Below are positions 56,771-64,000 of a stretch of 64,000 nucleotides of DNA, in pieces. Location: positions 1-64,000 of IMG/VR virus record IMGVR_UViG_3300032431_000003, one strand, 5' to 3'. How positions within the stretch are numbered: the stretch's first letter is position 1; every line of letters starts with the position of its first letter. A program made the position numbers and the translations under genes. Source of the stretch: a virus. Under the pieces are notes generated by a model, which saw only the letters and a list, made by a program, of their open reading frames with translations, ran no database searches and was not told where the DNA came from.

Positions 56771-57829
56771 TTAACGTTTGCCAGGTCGAAATGTCGAAAG
56801 AGAAGACGAACCCAGGGTTCTTGCCGTTACATCGACAGTTTTCTTGCCAGCGGGAACGCTAGATTCCTTCTTCCTCAGTGCATCTCGATACCTTGCACCT
56901 TGAATTAAATTGTGTCCTGTCTTGTACAGTCCCAACGCAAGTACCGTAGAGCGGATGGGGTTTTGAGCCATAGTCTTGAGTTCTCGCCCTATCACCCGAC
57001 CAGCGGCTCCGGCTCCCCTTCTCAGTCCTCGACCAGCTCTTCTTCCCCCAATCTTCGCTTTCCTCAAGACTCTAGATTCCGATCTCTTGAAGTCAATTAC
57101 TGAAGATCGGGATCGAAGTCTTCGTTGATTAAATCGAACGACTCCTCCTCTACTAGCTCGAAAACCAAGCCATCTTTTCCGAGTGGCTATATCTCTAGCA
57201 GCCTTCTCTTTAGCCCAGTTCTTGCCCTTCTCGATTGCACTACCTGCCACCTGGGAAGCCTTACTAGTCAACTCTCTTCTTTTTGCTATGTCCTCTTCGG
57301 CAATTCCCTTGAGTGCTTGCTTGACATTCTTTAGAACAGGCTTCGCTTTTCTTCTCACCAGTCGAACACCAGCTTCAACTCTCTTGCTTTTCTTTTGAGT
57401 CCAAATCCCGACATTCTTCTTGACTCCTTTGACGGTCTGAACAGCCTGCCCTGTTAGCTCTTTTCTCTTCGCAATGTCCTTGGTAGCTCTGTTGTTGCCC
57501 CAGTCTTTTGCCTTTTGGATTTGCTGATTGGTTTGCTTCTGGACTTGTTGATTGGCTCCCACAGGGATACCCTTGCCGAATTCCTCTCCAGCAGTATTAA
57601 ACCCCTGCTTTACCCTTTTCCCCGATTCATTCTTGATGGCGGAAATAGTTGCCCCAATTTTCTTGCGGTTCAAGTAAAGCCCAGCGGCTCCAGCGGCAGC
57701 AAGGCGAGTCCCCATCCCTTTCTTTGTCCTGCCTATAGCAAGCCTGCCTATCCGCTTTAGTCCAGCCCTAACTTTGCCGGACTTAAATTCAATTCTGTCG
57801 GGGGTAATGTCACCCATTACTACTAGCAT
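56771..57829 (-). CDS. Large leader-family-like basic protein H (352 aa)
   Basis: Start MLVVMGDITPDRIEF, a shorter leader with an Ile-Glu-Phe end. Residues 15-350 are mostly Lys/Arg/Ala/Gly with a hydrophobic GTRLAAAGAAGLYLNRK stretch near 45 and repeated ATxDIAKRKELTGQAVQ-like segments (three or four copies of KxxARDIAxRK). Virion DNA-binding or ejected protein is inferred. Confidence 0.55.
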   Translation of the reverse strand: MLVVMGDITPDRIEFKSGKVRAGLKRIGRLAIGRTKKGMGTRLAAAGAAGLYLNRKKIGATISAIKNESGKRVKQGFNTAGEEFGKGIPVGANQQVQKQTNQQIQKAKDWGNNRATKDIAKRKELTGQAVQTVKGVKKNVGIWTQKKSKRVEAGVRLVRRKAKPVLKNVKQALKGIAEEDIAKRRELTSKASQVAGSAIEKGKNWAKEKAARDIATRKRWLGFRASRGGVVRFNQRRLRSRSSVIDFKRSESRVLRKAKIGGRRAGRGLRRGAGAAGRVIGRELKTMAQNPIRSTVLALGLYKTGHNLIQGARYRDALRKKESSVPAGKKTVDVTARTLGSSSLSTFRPGKR

Positions 57830-58762
57830 TTATCTAGCCCTCCGTCCCGAAGCCCTCTTCAGTATTTTGGCAAAATTAGCCAATTTACCTGCATTGGCGG
57901 ACATCTTTGCTTGAGACAAGTCTTGCTGCCTTGTGACGTAGCTAGGGTCTTGCATCCCACTCATTCCTGGGTAGCCATCGGGGGCATCTTCGCCACCATC
58001 TAATCCCAAGAGTTCAGCGAGACGATCCGAGAGACCACCAATGGCATCTTCGACAAGCATCGCTGGGTCTTCGCCCATCAAGGTTGATTCGTCTGCCTGA
58101 GAAATACAGGTAACAATCTCCCAGAATTTCTCAGTGATTTCTTCGTACTGTTCCTTGAGTTCGTCGATTTGGGTTTGCTCCTCTTCTGCATCATCCCAAG
58201 TCAGCGAAAAACGAGCATCACTGTTGTGCTGCCTGAAAATACTCAGTCCAACAATGGCTGGCTGAGGAGTTGCCGAGATTTCCTTGATAGTATTCGTAGC
58301 TACATCGATACCGGGAGAAAGAGTCTTGATTCTTCCCGACATTACCTGAGCTACAATATCTTCGCCCTTGGCTACTAACTGCCCAAAAGCTCCCAACTTA
58401 CCGACCAGCTTTCTTAGTCGGGGATTAGGAAGGTCATTTTCAGTAATGATGCGGATTTCCAACTCGCCTTCTAAGTCACCAATGTTGGCACTCTGAGTCT
58501 TGTCGTGGTCTTTTTGCCAAGGGATTCTGCCGCCAGCCCGAAGGAAGGCATTGGTTTTCTCAACTAAATCACGAAGTCTTTCTTGGGAGAAGGTGTGGGG
58601 TCGCTTCTGGGAGTCGTGGTGATTGCCTTCAATCATCAGCAAGGCTTCCTTGATTAGAACACCGTCTTCTTGGTCTTCTTCGGCAAAGCTGGCGGGAGTA
58701 AGCCCCAGTCCAAATGGGGAAAGAAATTCTAGTCGTTTTGACCGAGGTTTTGGTTTGGGCAT
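57830..58762 (-). CDS. Prohead protease (310 aa)
   Basis: Catalytic pattern of caudovirus prohead proteases: IPWQKDHDKTQ (His near 85), VAQVMSGRIKTLSPGID (Ser near 150), then a TIKEISATPQPAIVGLSIF end of the fold (E-S-x-x-PA). A C-terminal 100 residues is acidic then Lys-rich, perhaps a scaffold-like or self-targeting part. The start contains SKRLEF and, later, ASFAEED, which may be self-cleavage sites. Beside the leader family that would be its substrates. Confidence 0.7.
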   Translation of the reverse strand: MPKPKPRSKRLEFLSPFGLGLTPASFAEEDQEDGVLIKEALLMIEGNHHDSQKRPHTFSQERLRDLVEKTNAFLRAGGRIPWQKDHDKTQSANIGDLEGELEIRIITENDLPNPRLRKLVGKLGAFGQLVAKGEDIVAQVMSGRIKTLSPGIDVATNTIKEISATPQPAIVGLSIFRQHNSDARFSLTWDDAEEEQTQIDELKEQYEEITEKFWEIVTCISQADESTLMGEDPAMLVEDAIGGLSDRLAELLGLDGGEDAPDGYPGMSGMQDPSYVTRQQDLSQAKMSANAGKLANFAKILKRASGRRAR

Positions 58763-58874
58763 TTTGGACAGAATAGAAGGTGCTCATTCCAGACTAATGG
58801 AGCTTAACTACCTTTTTCTTTAAGCCAAAATCCCTAGCATTACATTTTCGTTGTTAACTCTAGCTTTGTAATAA

Positions 58875-59105
58875 CTACTTCATCCGAGGTTTGGAAAGGT
58901 GCTTGAGAGTGCCTAGCCGAGGAATAACTCGACGATAGGAATTGGGTATCTTGGGCAAAGTATTCTTCGCTCTCGTCGCTGCCTTGCCTAGTTTCCTGAG
59001 ACGACCTCGAATATGCCCTGTCTTTTGGAGCTTTGTCATCCCCGTTGGCATCTGAAGCTCTGCGTATTTCGTTGCAAACTCAATGAGACTATTGTAGTGA
59101 TTCAT
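58875..59105 (-). CDS. Leader-family-like basic protein J (76 aa)
   Basis: Starts MNHYNSLIEFATKYAEL, with two possible junctions (IEF or YAEL), then a basic Lys/Arg/Thr-rich part (TRAKNTLPKIPNSYRRV). Directly upstream of the protease gene. A 112-nt non-coding gap separates them. Confidence 0.5.
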   Translation of the reverse strand: MNHYNSLIEFATKYAELQMPTGMTKLQKTGHIRGRLRKLGKAATRAKNTLPKIPNSYRRVIPRLGTLKHLSKPRMK

Positions 59106-59164
59106 GGCTAAGCCCTTGCAGAGCGTATATTATGATAGTTGATATAAAAAACCCTTGATTTTCC

Positions 59165-59632
59165 ATGACACAGAAAACTGCAACTCGACGAGGTAAATTT
59201 GGACGACCCAACGGGATTAGTCATAACAGCTTTCTTGCCCTACTTCGACTTGAATCGAGGATTAGTCAGAAAGAAGTTGCCATAGCAACCCACGTCTCGC
59301 AGCCCCTGGTTAGCAATATCGAGAAAGGGAAAACCCCAGCAGACATATTATACTTATACAGACTAGCTGAACTTTATGCCGTTCCATCCTTCGGTGAATT
59401 TTGTGAGAAGTACCTCCAAGACCTCATTAGCCACCTTTCGCCGCAGTCTATCAAGGCAGCATCGGCGAAATATCAGTCAATCTCTCCGGCGCAGGGGAAT
59501 CATGAGCAGCAAAAACCCAGCCCGACCCCATCTGAGACCGAGGGCAGTCAGATTGACGAACGGCTCAATTCTGATAATCAAGCCCAGACCCCTTTAATAA
59601 AGAATGAAGACCTTCACCCCGCTATTTTCTAA
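59165..59632 (+). CDS. XRE-type HTH regulator (155 aa)
   Basis: Residues 20-75 (ALLRLESRISQKEVAIATHVSQPLVSNIEKGKTP, RLAELYAV) form an XRE/lambda-repressor HTH. C-terminal 70 residues are Pro/Ser/Glu-rich and unfolded-looking. Begins the antisense signalling cassette and overlaps the kinase start by 29 nt. Diverges from the late operon gene at 59105. Confidence 0.75.
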   Translation: MTQKTATRRGKFGRPNGISHNSFLALLRLESRISQKEVAIATHVSQPLVSNIEKGKTPADILYLYRLAELYAVPSFGEFCEKYLQDLISHLSPQSIKAASAKYQSISPAQGNHEQQKPSPTPSETEGSQIDERLNSDNQAQTPLIKNEDLHPAIF

Positions 59633-60590
59633 GCTACCAATTCCTTGCGCCCTGATTAACGAAGACAACGTAGTCACTATGGCTTCCGAAGCAGCTATAG
59701 AAATAGGATATTGTATTGGCAAAAAGATTGAGTCAGACTGGCTCGACAACTTTAACAACTTAAAAGAGACTAAAGGGAGGCTAGAGGTCTTTTGCAGCCA
59801 AAACTGGTGGCTCGTTCAATTAGAAAGAGTCGAAAAGGGGGTGGTGCTTATTGCCACGAACATCTCAAAGGAGAAGTCGTTAATCGAGGTACTAGAGTCG
59901 AGGAATCAAAAGCAGACCGATCTGGGTCGTCAAATATTCCATCACGATGCCATTACATTCCTTAACGGTATTGACTTTTGGGTAGAAGAGGCATCTGACT
60001 CATCCCCCGACAATAATGCAATAAAAAGAATAGGCAGCATATCCCTAGAGCTTCGGAATTTGATGGAAGGAAGTTCATATCTTTATGGGGCAGGAAAAAC
60101 TCCTCTGAGAGCATTGGTTCTCAAGGAGTTGGTTGAGCATGTACTGGAAATACTGGAACCTCGCATCAAGGAGAAGGAAGCAATTGTAACAGTGGAAGGT
60201 AATGGAACTATTGTTTGGGGTGATACGAATCGACTAGGGCGAGTACTGATGAATCTGATCTCTAATGCACTTAATTATCAACCTCTCAGGAAATCTCATA
60301 TCCCAGTCGTAAAAATATCAATAAAGCCAGAGTCAGAGCAGGGGCTTGTTACCTTAGAGGTGGAGGACAACGGAATTGGTGTGTCAGCAGAGTATCAAGA
60401 GCGGATATTCTCTCCGCTATCAAGGCTGCACGGGAGTCAGGATTACCCAGGTTCAGGGCTGGGGCTGGCTATTGTGGAACGGATTATATTGGAACACAAT
60501 GGAAGTGTAGGAGTATCCAGTGAAGGAGACGGATCAACATTTTGGATTAAAATACCAGGGCATCAGGCACGTTCTGCTAGTAGAGGATGA
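59604..60590 (+). CDS. Histidine kinase (PAS-like sensor, HisKA and HATPase_c; 328 aa)
   Basis: Residues 5-95 form a PAS-like sensor without membrane segments, so it is cytosolic. H-box: IFHHDAITFLNGIDFW with His113/114 as phospho-acceptor. N-box near 215 (NRLGRVLMNLISNALNY), G1 near 265 (VEDNGIGVSAEYQERIF), F and G2 (GSGLGLAIVERII). All ATP-site motifs are intact, so it is likely active. Confidence 0.8.
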   Translation: MKTFTPLFSKLPIPCALINEDNVVTMASEAAIEIGYCIGKKIESDWLDNFNNLKETKGRLEVFCSQNWWLVQLERVEKGVVLIATNISKEKSLIEVLESRNQKQTDLGRQIFHHDAITFLNGIDFWVEEASDSSPDNNAIKRIGSISLELRNLMEGSSYLYGAGKTPLRALVLKELVEHVLEILEPRIKEKEAIVTVEGNGTIVWGDTNRLGRVLMNLISNALNYQPLRKSHIPVVKISIKPESEQGLVTLEVEDNGIGVSAEYQERIFSPLSRLHGSQDYPGSGLGLAIVERIILEHNGSVGVSSEGDGSTFWIKIPGHQARSASRG

Positions 60591-60987
60591 CTTGAGTGCA
60601 ACTGAGATGGTTCGAGTTATTTTTGCAAGAATGCAGAATAGTTCAACGATCAACACCGTTCAACACTATGCACTCTGGGAAATAAACAATGGGAAAAGTG
60701 CCGTGCAGACTCTCAGGGAGATGCCTTTCGATCTAATACTTCTAGACATCTCGCTACCCATTATGTCTGGGTTTGAGGTCTTAACTCTTGTTAGGGCAAT
60801 GCACATTTATACTCCAATATTTATGTTTTCCTCGTCAAGCAATACCTTGGATGTTCACAAGGCATACGATCTGGGAGCCAATGGATTCATATTAAAATCC
60901 GAAGGAAGAAGGCAAATAGAACTTCGCATAAGGGCTGTTTGTGACTGTTATTTTAATTACTTACTACTGCCATGCCCTCTATATTGA
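60520..60987 (+). CDS. Stand-alone receiver protein (response regulator, 155 aa)
   Basis: GTG 60520, with AGGAG six bases before, starts 71 nt inside the kinase gene. Acidic pocket E22/D23/D24, phospho-acceptor D76 in LILLDISLP, Lys126 in ANGFILKSEG. No output domain follows. Confidence 0.75.
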   Translation: MKETDQHFGLKYQGIRHVLLVEDDLSATEMVRVIFARMQNSSTINTVQHYALWEINNGKSAVQTLREMPFDLILLDISLPIMSGFEVLTLVRAMHIYTPIFMFSSSSNTLDVHKAYDLGANGFILKSEGRRQIELRIRAVCDCYFNYLLLPCPLY

Positions 60988-62072
60988 TTATCGATGACAC
61001 CCCCGAAAACTGTGAAGCTCTAGCGATGAATCTCGATGCCCTGGGTATGTCCAGTGAATCAAGGATAGTCGCTTACTCAATAGACAAAGGGCTGGAAGCC
61101 ATTCAAGAGTTCCCCAGTATTCGGACTATTTTGCTTGATCTTCGATTGCCGGGGATAAAGATGGGCGAAGTAGTCGGCAAGGTGCAGGAAGTGTTGGAAT
61201 TGTGTGGAAATACTAAGGCAGTCATCATTCCCATCTCAGTAGGATCAACGAACCCTTCCGTTGTCAATACCACGGAAATCGCTAATTCTATAACAGGCCC
61301 AAAAGCGTTGTCGAAAGTGCTGCAAATAGCCGACAACCATGTAGAGCAGAACATATCAAGGGAAGATAGGGAGGACATTCGAGGTGGGGCAACAAGGCTA
61401 GAGGGAAAGGTTGAGAAGATAGAAGCAATGCTCTTGGCTTTCAAGGAAGAAAACAGGGAGTTAAAACTTGAATTAAAGGAAGTCAAGTCCGTCTTGCTTG
61501 CGCTCAAGATGGTAGTAGATGATCCCCTACTTCTATGGAAGCTAATCCTTCGACACCCCGCAATTCAAGTAGCCGTAATAGCAATTGTTATCAGCAATAT
61601 GGATTCAATGTTCGAGGCGTGGCAGAAAGCCAAGAAACTTTGGGACTCAGGGGCAGAAAACACTAGCCATCTGTCTCGCAATGTTGTCGCCCAGTCCTTC
61701 AAAGAGCCTACCGTCGTCGAGTCCAATGACCAAAAACCCAACCTCGCAATTTACCGCAGCAACTCCACTTTCTTGCAGGGCTCCATCAACAATGGTGATT
61801 GGCGCAATCCGACTTCCCCGCTCTCCAGTTGTAATCTTGGCTGGATCGACAAGGATAAAGCGAGTGTCGGACAGAAATATCCGAACCTCGCCACTACCCT
61901 GAGCACACGATGCCATGTATTCATTGGGTACTTGGGAGCCAACAAGAGAAAGCAGCCTACCTCGATAACCTACGAGTCTTGCTTCCGAGCTTGGGGCGAC
62001 CCTCCGCATCTGATCTACGATACCGACGGCTCCTGTCCAGTTTTGGGAGCAAACGGCGACCTGAAGGCGTGA
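60972..62072 (+). CDS. Receiver domain with coiled coil and membrane segment
   Basis: Receiver residues: Asp8/Asp9 (LIIDDTPEN), D56 (TILLDLRLPG), Lys111. Then a coiled coil (KVEKIEAMLLAFKEENRELKLELKE), and a membrane segment (PAIQVAVIAIVISNM). After about residue 225 the reading frame is antisense to the 61647-62123 gene and looks like a shadow: its composition is unlike the first part. The authentic protein may end earlier, so the long C-terminus is doubtful. Overlaps the receiver gene by 16 nt. Confidence 0.6.
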   Translation: MPSILIIDDTPENCEALAMNLDALGMSSESRIVAYSIDKGLEAIQEFPSIRTILLDLRLPGIKMGEVVGKVQEVLELCGNTKAVIIPISVGSTNPSVVNTTEIANSITGPKALSKVLQIADNHVEQNISREDREDIRGGATRLEGKVEKIEAMLLAFKEENRELKLELKEVKSVLLALKMVVDDPLLLWKLILRHPAIQVAVIAIVISNMDSMFEAWQKAKKLWDSGAENTSHLSRNVVAQSFKEPTVVESNDQKPNLAIYRSNSTFLQGSINNGDWRNPTSPLSSCNLGWIDKDKASVGQKYPNLATTLSTRCHVFIGYLGANKRKQPTSITYESCFRAWGDPPHLIYDTDGSCPVLGANGDLKA

Positions 62073-62123
62073 ATTTAGATTCGACGTGTTGATCGATGCG
62101 AGTAAAACTAGCTCTGGAATCAT
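61647..62123 (-). CDS. Hypothetical late-type protein (up to 158 aa)
   Basis: Protein-like sequence, especially from residue 70 on (GEVRIFLSDTRFILVDPAK, APITIVDGALQESG, EVGFLVIGLDDGRLFE). Codons start mostly with G or A, as in genuine genes. The frame overlaps the 680-residue gene by 167 nt if started at 62123; ATG 61916 would avoid this. It runs antisense to the receiver/membrane gene for 426 nt. Function unknown; a beta-domain virion or head protein is possible. Confidence 0.5.
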   Translation of the reverse strand: MIPELVLLASINTSNLNSRLQVAVCSQNWTGAVGIVDQMRRVAPSSEARLVGYRGRLLSLVGSQVPNEYMASCAQGSGEVRIFLSDTRFILVDPAKITTGERGSRIAPITIVDGALQESGVAAVNCEVGFLVIGLDDGRLFEGLGDNIARQMASVFCP

Positions 62124-63999
62124 GGGGAATGGTGAATGTGGCTAAGGTTTTTCTGACCAAGAACTGAGAGAGTCGATCACTTTGGGAGAATCCGATCTGG
62201 AGTAACCCAAGCTCTATTGATTCTAACTCAGTCCGCCGCCGACCAAGGAGAACTCGGACACCAGAGTAGTTCTTCTCCGAAACGTTGAGTGGACTATCCA
62301 CTTCGTCAATGCCCAGTATCCCTCTTAGCTCCGCCAAGGGCTTGCCCAACCTCGCTTCCGCCGCAGGGATTCCTCCTCGAAAACGATCAGGGTTGTCAAC
62401 GTAGCGGGGATTCGACAAGGTGATTCTAGAGGGAAAGGATAGTCCAGCCGCAGTGTCTTCGGTTACGGACACGTCAACTTGGAAGCCCGTCTTTACTCGA
62501 ATGTCTTCAACCTTGCTCAAGACTTTACCCCAAGCCTTGCCTCGAAGTCCTTCAAGTCTATTAACTTCGGCTATGGCTTTGTTTCGAGCAAAGAACAGTT
62601 CCAGTCCACCGCTTCTTTGAGCCGCAACGACAACATCGATCTCTCCTTGAGTTAACCTCTGAATATATTCATGCTCCGCAGAAGTAAGTTGACCACCCGA
62701 TACGTGCTTATTGATAATTCCAAGGGCGGACTTTTGATTCACAGAAGTCAATAATCCCCTATGAGCCAAGGAGGTAACTGTGTTTCGGTCTTGGCTAACC
62801 AGGCTACTTGCCTTTGTAGCCGACCTTGCCTGAGCTATGTTTTCCTTGAGTTCCGCCGTAGTCTTCGCTACCCCGCCAATGCTGACGGGCTTGGCTATCT
62901 CTGCTTCAATCAACCGTTTAGCCTCTTGAAGCTCAGTAATAGTCTGGCTTGATTTAGCCAAGTAAGTAGCTTGCTTCTTCTTGATCTCATTGCGAATCTC
63001 TGGCGCAACTTCGGTGTAGTAGTTCAGATGAGCGTCCCTCAGTCCCGTGGTCTGAATTGTCCCATCAGGTCTCCTGACTCCTTCGAGCCCTTTCTCAATC
63101 TTGGCAGCGTAATCATCGAAAGCTTTTAGTCCTGCCTGCTGGTTAGCAATCTCTTGAGCAAGAGCGGTGTCTGCCTTCTCTAGTAGTGGAGCAAGGTTCC
63201 TAGTCTTGGTGTCGTAATCAATGACCCTTTCTAAAGTAGGGATTGCCCCGACCTTTGTGACAACTCCATTGACTACTACTTCTTTTTCCAGCTTGTTTCT
63301 GACGCTCTCGAAGATGCGCCTACGAAAGGCGGCGGCACTCTCCGCACCGATAGCAGACTTACCTGCCGAGCCAAGTCCAGCAATGATTTCTGGATCGTTG
63401 ATCGTATCAATGACTCTTTGCATGTTACGAAACACGTAGTCAGCCCCTTCTGGTCCAGAGACAAGACTGAGCAAAGAAAGATTGTCGTTAACGGTTTTCT
63501 GGGCTGAAGACAAACCCATCGTTGCGGTTCTCTCAATGCCGGACAATTCCTCCTGGAATAAAGTCGTCCCATCCGTTCGGGGACGAAACTTGTCAAGAAC
63601 TGTCTCAGCGTTGGAATTAACTCGAACCCCTTCACTCTTCGCTAGCTCCCGGAGATTCTCTAGCGGCGGACTGATCCTCTGAAGAGCAACGTTTCTTTGC
63701 TTGTCATCCCCAAAAGTCTGCTTGTACCTCTTGGACTGGAGGGCAGACAAGTCACCTTTTTTCTTTGGCAATTTCTGTAAATCTTTCAGCATTGCCTTTA
63801 GTTGATCTCTCGAATTAGCTAAACGAGCCAATGTATCTGGCTGATTTGCTCTAGCCAAGCGAGAAATAGCTGCCTCAGTGGCCGCTAATTGAGAGTTGAT
63901 ACTTTGAACTAATGGAACGTCATCTAGCGAGGGAATACCGAAATCATTATTGCCAGAAGCCCTGATCTGCGCCCTGACCTCGCCAAGCTGAGAGTTCAT
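61957..63999 (-). CDS. Large late protein at the window edge, possibly partial (680 aa)
   Basis: Helical, charged, with a series of coiled-coil like segments (QTITELQEAKRLIEAEIAK). The C-terminal 60 residues are strongly basic (RLLPKLDRSRRYRRSD to SKTRRLSR). It may start at the ATG at the very end of the window, or extend beyond. Could be a minor head or internal virion protein. No family recognised. Confidence 0.5.
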   Translation of the reverse strand: MNSQLGEVRAQIRASGNNDFGIPSLDDVPLVQSINSQLAATEAAISRLARANQPDTLARLANSRDQLKAMLKDLQKLPKKKGDLSALQSKRYKQTFGDDKQRNVALQRISPPLENLRELAKSEGVRVNSNAETVLDKFRPRTDGTTLFQEELSGIERTATMGLSSAQKTVNDNLSLLSLVSGPEGADYVFRNMQRVIDTINDPEIIAGLGSAGKSAIGAESAAAFRRRIFESVRNKLEKEVVVNGVVTKVGAIPTLERVIDYDTKTRNLAPLLEKADTALAQEIANQQAGLKAFDDYAAKIEKGLEGVRRPDGTIQTTGLRDAHLNYYTEVAPEIRNEIKKKQATYLAKSSQTITELQEAKRLIEAEIAKPVSIGGVAKTTAELKENIAQARSATKASSLVSQDRNTVTSLAHRGLLTSVNQKSALGIINKHVSGGQLTSAEHEYIQRLTQGEIDVVVAAQRSGGLELFFARNKAIAEVNRLEGLRGKAWGKVLSKVEDIRVKTGFQVDVSVTEDTAAGLSFPSRITLSNPRYVDNPDRFRGGIPAAEARLGKPLAELRGILGIDEVDSPLNVSEKNYSGVRVLLGRRRTELESIELGLLQIGFSQSDRLSQFLVRKTLATFTIPHDSRASFTRIDQHVESKFTPSGRRLLPKLDRSRRYRRSDAEGRPKLGSKTRRLSR

Positions 64000-64000
64000 T

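Noticed and set aside
1-64000. tRNA, rRNA, integrase, insertion sequence or attachment sites
   Set aside because: None recognised by reading; short cloverleaf structures could be missed without a folding search.

Overview
The window is most of the virion gene set, plus one flank of early or accessory genes, of a large tailed phage or phage-like element (free virus, prophage or phage-plasmid; the window cannot tell which). Direct signs are a tape measure protein of 2606 residues, a tail-tube-like protein, an overlapping G/GT-type tail chaperone pair, a major capsid protein, a prohead protease, a scaffold-like protein, a portal-like protein and several fibre-like proteins. There is no terminase, integrase, lysis gene or tRNA that I can recognise. 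A cyanobacterial host is my guess from the style of several proteins (the 414-residue protein at 5283, the duplicated ThyX, the KilA/BRO-like protein at 20806); nothing in the window proves it. The missing contractile sheath gene suggests a siphovirus-like tail.

Layout. (1) 1-14800, + strand: about 30 tightly packed genes, many with ATGA overlaps. Most are small acidic proteins of unknown function in paralogous groups that clearly arose by tandem duplication. Embedded in them is a DNA module: a 414-residue protein, SSB, a DnaQ-like exonuclease and a RusA-like resolvase. A ribbon-helix-helix regulator gene lies on the opposite strand at 3732-3905. (2) 14763-16470: two divergent glycosyltransferase-like genes whose start codons share one CATG. 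(3) 16467-19574, - strand: an 830-residue virion-like protein and two small genes. (4) 19686-22784, + strand: a regulatory-looking cluster (NUMOD/Myb-like DNA binder, KilA/BRO-like protein) with structured leaders. (5) 22787-30075, - strand: tail-tip and fibre-like genes, including a 1366-residue protein with about 15 copies of a 20-22 residue Gly-x-Gly repeat. (6) 30074-35003, + strand: portal-like gene, thyX, a tandem gene pair with one frameshifted copy, dcd, and a small gene. (7) 35000-59105, - strand: the main tail and head operon, read right to left from prohead protease through scaffold, capsid, connectors and tail tube to the tape measure. (8) 59165-62072, + strand: a four-gene signalling cassette (HTH, histidine kinase, two receiver proteins) set antisense inside the late region. 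(9) 61647-63999, - strand: two further late-type genes, the last running to the window edge.

The most striking system is at 54195-59105. Eight or more small, strongly basic, Gly/Ala-rich proteins share a short N-terminal leader ending in Ala-Glu-Phe or a close variant, beside the prohead protease gene. This is the architecture of T4 internal proteins (capsid targeting sequence cut after Glu by the prohead protease), expanded into a gene array. I infer a family of capsid-packaged, protease-matured, DNA-binding or ejected proteins.

No stretch longer than 300 bases is free of genes; the longer gaps (about 1985-2113, 19575-19685, 20681-20805) hold hairpins or promoter-like signals noted below.
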